Of a DNA stretch of 64,000 bases, positions 23,505 through 33,945 are shown one piece after another. Every line of letters begins with the position of its first letter. The stretch's first letter is position 1. Under the pieces are notes generated by a model, which worked only from the letters and a program-made list of their open reading frames with translations, had not been told where the DNA came from and did no database searches. This DNA comes from Armillaria gallica (lineage: Eukaryota; Basidiomycota; Agaricomycetes; Agaricales; Physalacriaceae), in the NCBI GenBank assembly GCA_037576215.1, contig JBANDB010000020.1, positions 744,001-808,000 of the forward strand, read 5' to 3'. A program made the translations under genes and the position numbers.

Positions 23505-25940
23505 ATGATGTATTATGATAAGCGTTTCCAACAAGATCCCACATTTTCTTTCGTTGCATTTAGTCATTCCCAGATTAAGTCAACCTCTCAGGGAACATAC
23601 CTTTTAGCCGATAAGAACAAGTTCACTGCAGTAGCTGATCGACTATTGAATGCTGATCAGGATGTCATGGAGGACATGGCTAGAAGAATGGCTGATGGTG
23701 AACACGTACGACCTGAAACAGACAAAGAAAAACAATGCATGCAAATCATTTGTGATTTAGATGGAGTAGCTGGAAATGTCAAAGGAACGAAAACGACTAG
23801 GATGTACATGAACAATGAGATCTGGTCTCTTATATCTGCCAAAGGTGCGCCCTCCTGGTATATTACATTGTCGCCAGTAGATACCAGACACCCTCTTTTG
23901 ATTTATTATACATCACAGGACGGAAAGCTAGAACAAATAAATGCACTTCCAAAGAGTGAATGTAGACAGAAGATTATTAACAACCCTGCAGCAGCAGCTA
24001 GGTTTTTCAACTTTGTGTGTAATTTATTCATTGAAGAAGTGCTCGGATGCAAGGAAGAAAATAAGCGAAGAGGTTTATATGGACCGACAGAAGCATATTA
24101 TGGCACTGTAGAACAGCAGGGTCGCTTGACTCTGCATCTACATATGCTAATTTGGATCAGCGGTGTGCTTCATCCTCAAGAGGTGAGGGAATGGATACTC
24201 GACACTCAGTCTGACTTCCAACGTCGAATGGTTGAATGGCTCGAAGGATGTCATATGGGTGAATTCTTCAATGGCAAACAAGAAGATATCTTTAATAAGC
24301 TAGACTCAGACAAAAAACAAGACAGGTACATTAATCCGACAAAGTCCATGCCGATGGCTCCTCCCTGCGAGTGCCCAGGCATGGCATCTCATGTCGGCTG
24401 TTACAAGTGCAGCTTGGTCAGAAATTGGGAAGATGGTAATGATATCAAAACCTTACATCCTAGACCTCCACCATGTTCATATCTTCTATCGCACAGAGAC
24501 TGTCCAGCATGTGGTGATACGGAAAAATATAAAGAAACAGTAGACGACCTGGTTGTACATTCAAATGTACATGACTGCGACCGCTACATCAATAAAGATG
24601 GCAATGTAACAAAGAAAAAGGACTACTCTGGATGCAAAGAGAACAAGTACGGTGTGTGTCGAGCAAGATTTCCAAGGGAGACATATAAGGAGACCGTCCT
24701 AAACCCTGAAACAGGAGCTTTGAACTTGAAAAAGGGAGAGCCATGGATGAACATGTTCACAGCTGCCCTTACATACTTGGTACATTGTAATACAGATGTC
24801 ACTAACTTATCATTGGGTACCGCTATAAAAGCAGTTGTACTATACATATCCAACTATATAACCAAAACCATGTTGAAAACACATGTGATCTTCAATGTTA
24901 TCCAGGATGTTTTTGAGAAAAACACCGAGATACTTGCAAGTTCGGTGTCAAGTAAAGAAAAGGCCAGACGCCTGATGGGTAAGATTGTCAACCTGCTAGC
25001 TGTCAAGCAAGAAATGGGGGCTCCTATGCTCGCTATGTATCTCATGGGTCACCCTGATCATTATACGGACCACCAGTTCAAGATGTTGTATTGGAAAAAC
25101 TACGTGACAGAAGTGAGAGATGTCTGGCGGGACAAGAACGATAAAGCCGAAGAGGATACCCATAAATTGACAATGGTGAAAGAAAAAGATGGGAAGATAG
25201 TAGGAGTATCGCCTGTCATTGATTACATGTTTCAACCAATTGAGCTAGCCAAAATGTCTGTATACCAATGGGCAACACAGGCAAAAAGGAAACGTATACT
25301 GCCAACAAAAAAAAGGAGCTCTGAATCAGACGTATCAGGTGAAGACTTTCATGATGATGATCTTCTCGCCATGGAGTTCCAGAAAAACGGTAGCAATGTG
25401 GAAAGGCAGATTCCAGCCAAGGGACTAAGGTTTGAACCGGGACATCCACTTCGAGAAAGTCACTATCTGCAATGCATGTCACCAGATCCATATTGTCTAC
25501 CAAATTTTGCAGGTGATACTCTTCCCAGAAGAGATCAAGGAGACACCGACTATTATTGCTGTGTTATGTTAACACTGTTCAAACCATGGAGGACTGGGAA
25601 AGATCTGAAGAAGGAAGATGAAACTTGGAAAGAAGCTTTCGATAGGCATGTCTTCACCCCAAAACAAACCCGATTAATGGACAACTTCAACATCAAATAT
25701 GAATGTCTAGATGAACGAGATGACTTTCACTCTCAAATGCGAAAGGGATTAAACATAGTACCAAGCTGGGATGAAGGTGTAGCGGGAGACATGGATGAAC
25801 CCATTGGAGATTACCTACCATCAACAGAAGAGGGAAACGACCTTGACGAAGGTAATGGTGGGGATATTTCCCTATCCCAAGTGACTGACAAACGACAGGA
25901 TAACCAGATGGCAGATATGAGAGAATTACTCAAAGCTTGA
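23505..25940 (+). CDS. Helitron Rep (HUH endonuclease) domain
   Basis: Same frame as the preceding part. The Helitron-like N domain begins with YLMMYYDKRFQQDP and contains WYITLSPVDTRHPL and FVCNLFIEEVLG. The metal-binding HUH-type motif is RLTLHLHMLIWI (about 24124-24159). The Y2 motif is YISNYITK, with tyrosines encoded at 24843 and 24855; in Helitrons these cut and rejoin DNA. A cysteine-rich insert (CECPGMASHVGCYKC, then CPACGD) lies between HUH and Y2. The catalytic residues needed are all present. The frame ends at TGA 25938-25940 (LLKA/GWCDEHPTEIS), and the same frame continues beyond it. Confidence 0.9.
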   Translation: MMYYDKRFQQDPTFSFVAFSHSQIKSTSQGTYLLADKNKFTAVADRLLNADQDVMEDMARRMADGEHVRPETDKEKQCMQIICDLDGVAGNVKGTKTTRMYMNNEIWSLISAKGAPSWYITLSPVDTRHPLLIYYTSQDGKLEQINALPKSECRQKIINNPAAAARFFNFVCNLFIEEVLGCKEENKRRGLYGPTEAYYGTVEQQGRLTLHLHMLIWISGVLHPQEVREWILDTQSDFQRRMVEWLEGCHMGEFFNGKQEDIFNKLDSDKKQDRYINPTKSMPMAPPCECPGMASHVGCYKCSLVRNWEDGNDIKTLHPRPPPCSYLLSHRDCPACGDTEKYKETVDDLVVHSNVHDCDRYINKDGNVTKKKDYSGCKENKYGVCRARFPRETYKETVLNPETGALNLKKGEPWMNMFTAALTYLVHCNTDVTNLSLGTAIKAVVLYISNYITKTMLKTHVIFNVIQDVFEKNTEILASSVSSKEKARRLMGKIVNLLAVKQEMGAPMLAMYLMGHPDHYTDHQFKMLYWKNYVTEVRDVWRDKNDKAEEDTHKLTMVKEKDGKIVGVSPVIDYMFQPIELAKMSVYQWATQAKRKRILPTKKRSSESDVSGEDFHDDDLLAMEFQKNGSNVERQIPAKGLRFEPGHPLRESHYLQCMSPDPYCLPNFAGDTLPRRDQGDTDYYCCVMLTLFKPWRTGKDLKKEDETWKEAFDRHVFTPKQTRLMDNFNIKYECLDERDDFHSQMRKGLNIVPSWDEGVAGDMDEPIGDYLPSTEEGNDLDEGNGGDISLSQVTDKRQDNQMADMRELLKA

Positions 25941-25976
25941 GGGTGGTGTGATGAGCATCCAACTGAGATATCCAAC

Positions 25977-27833
25977 TTGAATAATAGTGCAGCATCCATG
26001 ACAGTCAAAACTGGCTCTGAATGGAATGCAATTGTCAAAAATAAAAAGCAGCAGGTGTTGGATGTACGACAGAGGAACCTCCTGCAAAGCGCAAAAGACA
26101 AGAGCGGAGGTAGATTCATACCAAATGAGGTTAAGGTCGTAGATAAAAGCTATTTAGAAGCGAAAACTCACAACACTGCTTACAGAGAAGAGCTACATAG
26201 CGTATGTACAAAGTTTAGCTTAAATGAGGAGCAAGAGCGCGCATTCCGAATAGTCGCAAGCCATGCCACAAGTCCATGCGCTGATCAGCTAAAGATGTAT
26301 ATCGCAGGTATGGGAGGTACCGGAAAATCCCAAGTGCTAAAGGCTTTAATCGACTTTTTTGAACGGCAAAATGAAGCACATAGAATACTCATCGTTGCCC
26401 CCACAGGCACTGCCGCAGCCCTATTGGGAGGGTCCACATATCATTCTGTGTTTGGAATAAACGATAGAAACCCAGCCTCCGCTAAAGCCTTATCCCAAGT
26501 AAGATCTTGGCTTACAGGTGTAGATTACATATTTTTTGATGAGGTATCCATGCTATCCTCTCAAGATATGTTCAAGATACATAATCAGCTAGCCCGGGTT
26601 TTAGATGCAGAGGAGGTGTCATTTGGCGGCATGCATATGATTTTTGCTGGTGATTTCGCTCAACTACCACCGATAAGTGGTGAGAGTTGGTCATTGTATG
26701 GAAAGTTGCACGGATACCTTGCGGCTAGTAAATCTGGACAAGAGCACGCCCTCAGGAAGGGCTTGTGGCACCAGGTCAATACAGTTGTCATCCTCCGACA
26801 GAATATGCGACAGAAACTGCAAACTCCAGATGATCAGAGGTTGAGAACTGCGCTGGAGAACATGAGATTTCGTGATTGTACTGAGGATGATATCACCTTC
26901 CTAAAGTCTAGAGTAAGTGGTAGGAAAGACTCGGTTCATACTGTGACATCTGCCAAGTTTAGGAATGTTTCTATCATTACCGCGTGGAATGTTCACAAAG
27001 ACGAGGTGAACAGGCTGGGTACACTACAGTTTGCTAATGAGACTAAGCAAGAACTTATGGATTTTTTTTCCGATGATACTGTCAAACCTCCACAAAATTC
27101 TACTGATACCGAAAAATGGAACCGAACAACAAAAAAATTGCGGAAAATCAAGAATATAGGTCCTAGACTGCAGCACATACTATGGAATCAACCACCATCA
27201 TCAACGTCAAAGCACATACCTGGGAAGCTGTCTTTGTGCAAGGGACTGCCTGTAATGATACGGAATAACGTTGCAACAGAACTGTGCATCACCAAAGGTC
27301 AAGAAGGGTTTGTGTATGCATGGCAGTCAAGAATAGGATCCAAAGGCCAAAGAGTCCTAGATACTCTATTTGTGAAGCTACATGATCCGCCTTCAGATAT
27401 ACAGTTGCCTGGCCTGCCTCTGAATGTTGTACCTCTCACGCCTACTAAAACACATCTCGAATGTTTTCTACCAAACGGAGAAAGAGTTTTCATCACAAGA
27501 GAGCAGGTCGAGGTCCTTCCAAACTTTGCAATGACCGATTACGCTTCTCAGGGAAAGACCAGACCATACAATGTTGTTGACTTGTCCAATTGCAAATCTC
27601 ACCAAGCATGGTATACAGCTTTGTCGCGTAGTGCGACTGCAGAAGGAACTATCATTTTAGTGGACACAATGGAAGTATCAAAGCACCTTATCCAAAACCG
27701 CGCTAGTGGGGAGCTTAGGCAAGAATTTCGCGATCTTGAAATCCTGGACGACATTACTAGGTTACGTTTCATCTCAGAACTTGATGTTGGTGTAATTGGT
27801 CTGACTAGAAGTGAACTGATAGCATCGTATTGA
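25977..27833 (+). CDS. Helitron PIF1-type helicase domain
   Basis: Same frame again; the codon at 25977 is TTG, so this is a continuation rather than a new start. Walker A is GMGGTGKSQ (about residues 111-119) and Walker B is FFDEVSMLSSQ. Later helicase motifs include GDFAQLPPISGE (motif III-like), ILRQNMRQ and the C-terminal DYASQGKTRPYNVVDL and TALSRSATAEGT, as in PIF1 helicases. It unwinds DNA 5' to 3' during rolling-circle transposition. The frame ends at TGA 27831-27833 (ELIASY/AWKGTCYVP). Agaricomycete Helitrons have a conserved tail of the form YR.WKG..YVP here, so the missing residue is very probably arginine. Confidence 0.9.
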   Translation: MNNSAASMTVKTGSEWNAIVKNKKQQVLDVRQRNLLQSAKDKSGGRFIPNEVKVVDKSYLEAKTHNTAYREELHSVCTKFSLNEEQERAFRIVASHATSPCADQLKMYIAGMGGTGKSQVLKALIDFFERQNEAHRILIVAPTGTAAALLGGSTYHSVFGINDRNPASAKALSQVRSWLTGVDYIFFDEVSMLSSQDMFKIHNQLARVLDAEEVSFGGMHMIFAGDFAQLPPISGESWSLYGKLHGYLAASKSGQEHALRKGLWHQVNTVVILRQNMRQKLQTPDDQRLRTALENMRFRDCTEDDITFLKSRVSGRKDSVHTVTSAKFRNVSIITAWNVHKDEVNRLGTLQFANETKQELMDFFSDDTVKPPQNSTDTEKWNRTTKKLRKIKNIGPRLQHILWNQPPSSTSKHIPGKLSLCKGLPVMIRNNVATELCITKGQEGFVYAWQSRIGSKGQRVLDTLFVKLHDPPSDIQLPGLPLNVVPLTPTKTHLECFLPNGERVFITREQVEVLPNFAMTDYASQGKTRPYNVVDLSNCKSHQAWYTALSRSATAEGTIILVDTMEVSKHLIQNRASGELRQEFRDLEILDDITRLRFISELDVGVIGLTRSELIASY

Positions 27834-27917
27834 GCCTGGAAGGGCACATGTTATGTACCTGACACCGTACCTGATGCAATAAAATGGTCAGAGAAAGATC
27901 CGTTTCTTGAACATAAC

Positions 27918-28961
27918 ATGGGCGATACAGAAACAAATAATACATCAGGGAAAGCTACAAAAACAGCAACAGCATGGGTTGCTGCAAAGGGGTCAAAGAA
28001 ACTCAACATTGATAAGGGAGAGCCTTTACCAAGTACTGTCGGTGTCAAGCGGAAACGAAGCTCAGAGTCAGGCATGCGATGGAGAGACAGCAAGCATACA
28101 AAGCCTGATGATACCAAGTCCACCGAGGAATGTGTCCCGAATTCAACAATATCTGAAAACCTTTCACCGGAAGGTCTTATATGGAGCAACAATAGTTGTG
28201 GCTATGATTCAGTTTTCACGATCCTATATCAGATCTGGTTGAAAGACCCTCATATCTGGTCAGGCATATATAAAGCTATGAATACAGAATGGATGGGCAA
28301 ATTGGCAGATGGGTTCGAGCAATATAAGAGTGGTCAATCAACATTGGAAATATCACGTGATGAGATCAGAAGATCCCTAGCACGCCAGCATCCAGCGAGA
28401 CTCAGGTGGGGAGGGTATATAGATATCGAACATCTCCTCAGCGCTCTGCTTTCGTGCAATGGGGCCGTGTCGGACTATGAGTTTTCATGTGAGGCAGGTC
28501 ACATAGTCCAACATACTAACGAACTTCTGTCTCGTATACCAGTTCTGAGCTACTTAGAAGGGCCAACATCCAGCCAAGAGCGGATGGATGCGATGTCAAC
28601 TCCAAGACGAATAAGACATAGATGCCCTCAATGCCGTGCATGGATCGTGCGAGCCGAAAACTGGATAAATCCACCAGGTATTATTGTGCTGAATGATCTC
28701 CAGAATAACCGAAGACTTCGAACTCTCAACAAGTCAGTCCAGATAAAAACCAACAGCGGTGAAAGAAATTACAGTCTTGGAGGCATTGTTTATTTTGATC
28801 ATGCACATTATACGTCTCGAGTACTGGTCGACGATATATGGTGGTTTCATGATGGCATTAGCACCCAACAAACGATGGTCAAGGAACATCTAGATCACAA
28901 TGAGTTTGACCTGACATCATGTAGAGGGAAAAGGATCGCCGCAGCGATATATCATGCTTGA
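27918..28961 (+). CDS. Helitron C-terminal domain, USP-like cysteine protease fold
   Basis: Same frame as the helicase. About 90 low-complexity residues are followed by WSNNSCGYDSVFTILYQIW, which resembles the Cys box of ubiquitin-specific proteases (family C19). Near the end, GGIVYFDHAHYTSRVL then WWFHDG resembles the His box and its aromatic neighbour. Between them are Cys/His pairs (SCEAGHIVQH, RCPQCRAW) and NPPGIIVLNDL, in positions where USPs carry a zinc-binding finger and the core strand. Cys, His and a downstream Asp are therefore all available. Function is inferred from motifs: it might cleave ubiquitin or a ubiquitin-like protein, or process the polyprotein. The stop at 28959-28961 is a plausible natural end. 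Confidence 0.6.
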   Translation: MGDTETNNTSGKATKTATAWVAAKGSKKLNIDKGEPLPSTVGVKRKRSSESGMRWRDSKHTKPDDTKSTEECVPNSTISENLSPEGLIWSNNSCGYDSVFTILYQIWLKDPHIWSGIYKAMNTEWMGKLADGFEQYKSGQSTLEISRDEIRRSLARQHPARLRWGGYIDIEHLLSALLSCNGAVSDYEFSCEAGHIVQHTNELLSRIPVLSYLEGPTSSQERMDAMSTPRRIRHRCPQCRAWIVRAENWINPPGIIVLNDLQNNRRLRTLNKSVQIKTNSGERNYSLGGIVYFDHAHYTSRVLVDDIWWFHDGISTQQTMVKEHLDHNEFDLTSCRGKRIAAAIYHA

Positions 28962-29289
28962 CCCACTGAGCTGAGGGCTACAGTCTAAAGGTATGTAAGA
29001 GAGAATCAATGATGTTATATGGATATGAACAGTGTGTAAACCTAGCCATCAGAGTGTTGGAATGTACATATGAGCTGCCGACTGCAGTAGCAGAGTGGCC
29101 GTCAAGATTTGATCAGATAAGTATTATGGGTTTCACTGCTCTCCAACACTATCTTAACCATACGCTGGTCATCGAACACATTTACGCATTATCATCAGAA
29201 GAAAACAAGCGACAAGCATCAGATACTCAAGGACCCAGTTCTATCATTGACCAGACGCGACTCCAGCAACATCAGGTTAGCTAAAATCT
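28962..29289 (+). other. Short open stretch after the Helitron, no assigned gene
   Basis: A frame of 91 codons (29009-29284: MMLYGYEQCVNLAIRVLECT..) is open here but matches no family I know. It ends at a TAA five codons before the inverted-repeat element begins. It may be the Helitron 3' region or the fragment of a captured gene. Confidence 0.3.
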
Positions 29290-29759
29290 CACTGCTGCGA
29301 TGGATCAGCATTTTTGTGGGGTCAAATACTTGGGCGGATTTTGATCCGGTTTTGGCTCACAAATCAAGCGTGGCAAATCCGGCCTCAAACTCAGCGATAT
29401 TACATGTATTTAGTGTTAGATTTACCACCAGATTTGGGTCCAAAATACTTGTACAAGAGTGTATTGTTTTTTAATATGTATTTTGGCATGTGTATTTGGA
29501 GTTGAAAACCGACTGGCGGGATTTGATACTCAAATCCCGAAGAGGAAATCCAAATACGCATGCCAAAATACATATTAAAAAACAATACATTCTTGTACAA
29601 GTATTTTGGACCCAAATCAGGTGGTAAATCTAACACTAAATGCATGTAATATCGCTGAGTTTGAGGCCGGATTTGCTGCACTTGATTTGTGAGCCAAAAC
29701 CGGATCAAAATCCGCCCAAGTATTTGACCCCATGAAAATACTGATCCATCGCAGCAGTG
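29290..29759. mobile_element. Foldback/MITE element with 211-bp inverted arms
   Basis: The left arm 29290-29500 and right arm 29549-29759 are inverted copies of equal length (211 bp) with about ten mismatches and no indels. They flank a 48-bp spacer that holds its own hairpin (CGGGATTTGA TAC TCAAATCCCG). The termini are CACTGCTGCG..CGCAGCAGTG. The flanks carry the same triplet, TCT at 29287-29289 and at 29760-29762, which would be a 3-bp target duplication. CACT(A/G) ends with 3-bp duplications fit CACTA-type elements, the group to which Plavaka belongs. It encodes nothing and must have been moved by another element's transposase. Confidence 0.85.
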
Positions 29760-29859
29760 TCTGTACTCACAGACAGACATCATATCCCTGAGTTTAGATC
29801 TAAGCGACTAATGAAGCAAAAACAGCGTGACTTGGTACATATGCTATAATTGGAATACA

Positions 29860-32622
29860 CTACTGCACTATTTCTCTACAACGCTGATAATACTCATTAT
29901 TATATACACGGACCTTCTGCACTATATCTTGTTGGTACAGCTCCTTCTGTCTCCTATCTATGATATCCATTACGATTAGGCTAGAAGAAGGTACTTCAAT
30001 ACAAGTGTCCATCAAAGCAAATGATCCATCAATATTCAATTCAACAAGATGAACCAACCACATGGTCATCTGAGCGTCACGATCATTGGCAACTATCTCA
30101 AACTTGATCGATTGACAAAGACAGCCTTTGAAATGACCCTTGATGATGCACCAAAGCCCCTTGTGGCGACGTGTAGGGTGCACAGGGCTAAGAGAGGCTG
30201 GGTTCAACTTCTTCTTCCCTTTGTAGATGACTACCCCACCGCTCCTCTCAGACACGGTCACAGTCAACGGGACACCATCAGCCTCAACCTGAAATTTCAA
30301 ACTGGAAGCGAACGCGCTTAGCTTAGTGTCCTCGATCCAGGACAGATGGTAGGGACCATCAGGATCCTTAGCTGATGGGTCCCAGGCACCACCCGTTTCG
30401 GGTGTTGTAGGCCTAGAAGTAGGAATGGGGGTTGTTGACCTCGCAGGAGGAGGAGGACAGAGATCGGGACAGGGCATGTTTCCTCGACGCTGCGGCGCAA
30501 ATGTATAATCTTCATCTTCTGGTGTACGATGCAAAAGTGGAAGCTGGAACCTGTTTGGAAATTCAGGAAAAGAAAGATCGAGATAACCACCACACGCACC
30601 GTTCATCAACAAGATCATCAAGGCTGATCCAAGCAGTCTGAAACCCTGTAGTTGCAGGTCCGTACACGATTGACTGAACGAGAGCATGATACTGTAGGGT
30701 GTATATGACCTTTCTCGTATTAACGTGATCAGAAGAAGAGTTGTCTCCTTGGCTGGAAGACAGGTTCTCTTTCAGATCTAACTCTGCAGAGATGACCTTT
30801 GGGCCAAGAGAGGCTTTCCAGTCAACTATAACGCCTTTTGTACCTCTCATCCTATGACGCTCTCCAACAACGTATACCTGTTTACCCAACCATGGAAGCA
30901 TTCCAGAGCCATCGGAAAGGGCAGCGTTGGTCGTCAAGGATCCATTATTTCGATGATAGTTCATGGCAGCATGGATTTCCAATGGAATATTGTTTTCTGA
31001 TGTCTTGACTGCTGAATTTGCATGCACGGTACGTTTCTAGATCAGGTAAGATTGACTACCTCTGAAGAGGAAGGGAGAACATACCTCAACTTCGAAAGTG
31101 CATGTTAGACCAGGACTTCTTTTAACGCTGAGTAGACACAAGTGGCGGCCTTGCACGGCTTCAACAAATCCCTCCCATGAATCGTGTGATAAATTGATGT
31201 AGTCCCCGGTTTCAAAGTGTTTTGTAACTGTTAACCAACTGTCAATCCATCTGGAGGTCCCATCGCTATCGTCACACATGAACAATCCGTCTGAACAAAC
31301 TTCGGTGATAGTTCTGGAGGAAAGAATGACAGTAGCCGCATCAAATAGCACTGCGGACACGTCAACCTTTTCTTGAGGAAAGAAACGCCAAGACTTTGGC
31401 AGAGGGATGGAAGCTAGTCCATGCAGTGTCTCTGGATGTGTGGATGCAGCGAACAATTCAAGATCTGTGTCGTCAATCTCCTCTGTCTCTGACAAACAGC
31501 TGCGAGGAAGAAATGCTCGTAGAAGTCCATACTCATAGATGTTTTTTTGGAACCGGAAATGATAAGGCCCTTTGGACGTCACCATTCGTGAACCATGTGC
31601 CTTTAACATCTCCTGCCCATCGAAGAGCACAGGACGAGCAGATATATGTGCGGTTCCATTGATGTACGAGTGCGGCAGAACAGAAAGAGTTGGTATCAAC
31701 AGGCAGTCGCAGCCATCGACGGTTTCCTCAATCATGAGCGCCGTCTTCCCCGACCATTGACCGCGTGATACCTTCATCCAAGAATGATCCAATGGACTCT
31801 GTTCTTGACTGACAACATTCAGGCAGGCAGTCCAGTCAGAATGAGCTACCGCCTCGAGGATGATTGAGTCAGAGGTATAGTTGACAACAACACCAGGAAT
31901 CGCTTTGAGCCACGCCTTTAATGTGTTTGTCATGTTGGCTTCTAGGTATATCCAGTGAGAAGATGGAGGTCCTCGATTTAAGTTATAAAAGTCGGCGGTG
32001 AGAGGAGGTGTCACTATCGGCACGAAGAAGGCGGAGAACACATCCCCAGGGATGACAGAAGCCAAACTGCAATCCAAGATCCGCGTCAGTACCATCTCCC
32101 TTCGGTCACGCTGTGCAAAATGAACATGGAGATACTGCATATACAAATGATGGGCTCACCTGACAGCGAATTCTCCAAAGTTGTGTATCAGATGATCGAG
32201 GTGGAAGGCATACAACCTGTCAACAAAACTTAAGCTGGATAATGGATGACACCACATTGGGAATGTACTGTATATTTGTCGTCAATAGAAGCCATAAATT
32301 CGCGGAGTACATCGTTGATATCACATCCAGACTGTAGACCTGATGAGGACATAAAACGGTACAAAAAGTCTATAGTACTCACTTGAATTTCATCGGTTTC
32401 ATGTCCACTTGTTCCCTCCCACCGACTTATCACTCCTTGTAAATAATCTGGAGCTGATGCTTGGTTTGAAGAGACTAGCGATGAATCTTGCTGATCCCGA
32501 GTTGCGATCTCCTCATTAAGTGCATCATTGATAAATTCTCCACCTGAACCCTCATCAGAACTCGCATCAGCGTCTTCGGTGTCAAGCTGCGCTTCCACGT
32601 CGATGAAAGGATTTTTATACAT
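29860..32622 (-). CDS. Spt5-like protein with NGN-like and KOW segments
   Basis: A multi-exon gene starting at 32622. The acidic N-terminus (NPFIDVEAQLDTEDADASSD) resembles that of Spt5, the elongation factor that rides on RNA polymerase II. A segment with SHWIYLEANMTNTLKAWLKA looks like an NGN domain. KOW-type motifs follow: SWMKVSRGQWSGKTALMI, FETGDYINLSHDSWEGFVEA and VYVVGERHRMRGTKGVIVDW. A proline-rich linker (CPDLCPPPPARSTTP) precedes the last domain. The frame change near 30.6 kb is explained by an intron (donor GTGCGT, acceptor AAACAG) joining DLVDER to FQLPLLHR. No internal stop was found. Spt5-like proteins of this kind are expanded in agaricomycetes; a link to transposons is inference. 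Confidence 0.65.
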
Positions 32623-33045
32623 AAACTCGCGCCAAATCTCAATTAATTATCATGGAAGACATAACACATACATACTGCCTTAATGACCAGATGACTGTAC
32701 AATTAGCAGGCGTGCACGTCAGATATTGATAACCAGAGTGTTCAGAACTAATTCAGAAAGAAAATTATTTGATGCGTTCGGGACGTGTGTTCACGGTTAT
32801 ATGAGTCTGATGATGGCGATGGAGCAAGAAAGGAAAACTCCATCACATGACAAAACACGTTTGAAGCACACGTCAGACGATGCCATCGGTATCCACTGTC
32901 GGCATAATCACGTGCTGAGTTAAGGCCGTAACACCCGGTCCAGTACAAGCGATATGTAGGATCTCGTGGCTCAACGTCGAGTAATGGTGTAAGTTGAAGT
33001 GTATGTAAATAAGATATGTTGCACAAGGAAGATGTTGGAGTATAA
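32623..33045. other. Intergenic stretch
   Basis: No supported gene. The short frames on both strands lack domains. This is the 5' flank of both the KOW gene (minus) and the duplicated TET/JBP 5' region (plus). Confidence 0.4.
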
Positions 33046-33945
33046 CACCCGTATCATCTCCGAAGAAGAAGACAAGGACGCCACTAGCTGCTGCAAACAT
33101 CTGACGAAGGTGGTCTTTGTCAGATGTTCTCATACATTCAAAAGAGAAGTTGAGAAGGCCAGTCACAGCCGTTGGCCGCAGTTCTGGGATGCCACAGTCA
33201 CTGCACTACACCACGTCTCTTGAAACGTTCGAAGGGATATAAGAACTACATAGGTGTGAGTTCAAACTTATTATTATTCATACGGCTATGTCTATATCTC
33301 AAATCGGGAATCATGCTGGTTCCCCTCCTTCTACATCAGCACAAATTCGCGTGCCAGATCCTGTAAATGGCCGGCGGATCGTCATCGAAGGAAGAGATCC
33401 TGGCCTGCCTGAAGTCTGGATTTTAGATCGCTATAAAAAAATAAACAAGCAGAAGACGTCTACCATCTATCTTCTGGTCACAGATATATCTCAGGAAGAC
33501 AGTATTTGCGTTTCTCCCAATCCCAAGTTCCACGGACAAAAAGGTAAGTTGTTCCTCTTTTTAGAAGAATGTAATGTTGAAAAACGCGAAGGTTACTTAG
33601 GGTTAGACCCTGCTCACTGCGACATGGTACTTGTCAGGGATATGTATGGCAGCAGTTTAGAGGAAGATGATATGGTCAAGATCTGGTCTACAACCGAGTG
33701 AGTGTGTCTGCTCTTACTGAATTGAAGTCGCTGATGTTTCATACAGCTATGAACATGCCAATGCACAGCTGAATATAGGAGACAGTGCCGTATCATCTGA
33801 AGAAGGTATATATTATTCCTTCTTAAATGCAGCAAGCTGGATACAACATCACTTGCAGGTTTACATGGCACCAACAACATCAGAGAATTCGGAGGCGTCC
33901 ATGTAGATTCCTTGGATACACCATACACTTTCTCTGTCACCACCT
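33046..33945 (+). pseudogene. Truncated duplicate of the TET/JBP gene 5' end
   Basis: This segment repeats 34355-35080 in direct orientation, about 1.31 kb upstream. It includes the non-coding leader (GATATAAGAACTACATAGG near 33235 and 34544), the start MSISQIGNHAGSPPS (33288) and the exon with RDPGLPEVWILDRYKKIN. The copy then keeps GYLGLDPAHCDMVLVRDMYG. It diverges after about 33.7 kb and contains no dioxygenase domain. The two copies differ mostly by single substitutions in the first 440 bp. A frame upstream of the start (33050-33223, and the matching place in the other copy) is also conserved on both strands; I cannot say whether it is coding. Confidence 0.65.

Larger units (their letters stand above)
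21411..28961 (+). mobile_element. Agaricomycete Helitron (rolling-circle transposon), coding part
   Basis: One reading frame runs from 21411 to 28961 and contains, in order, a SAP-like/DUF6570-like region, a Helitron-like Rep domain, a PIF1-type helicase and a cysteine-protease-like domain. It is interrupted only at 23487, 25938 and 27831, each time by TGA and without a frame change; there is no TAA or TAG in about 2,500 codons. Helitrons move by a rolling-circle mechanism using the HUH nuclease and helicase. I could not fix the element's ends: I see no convincing 3' hairpin followed by CTRR after 28961 and no clear 5' TC. A 470-bp inverted-repeat element lies about 330 bp beyond the last stop. 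Confidence 0.85.

Noticed and set aside
21411..28961. A general change of genetic code in which TGA means arginine
   Set aside because: TGA ends the intact F-box gene (16345-16347), DOT1 and the USP-like domain at natural positions, so a global reassignment is unlikely. Local readthrough is not excluded.
28985..29030. Helitron 3' terminus
   Set aside because: GTCTAAAGG looks faintly like a CTRR end, but no stem-loop precedes it at the required distance.
29276..29811. Splice of the frame at 29009-29275 across the inverted-repeat element to a short exon ending in TAA at 29811
   Set aside because: GT at 29276 and CAG at 29772 join in frame, but removing the 470-bp element and one TCT leaves an ancestral intron of only about 24 nt, too short. 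The agreement is probably chance.
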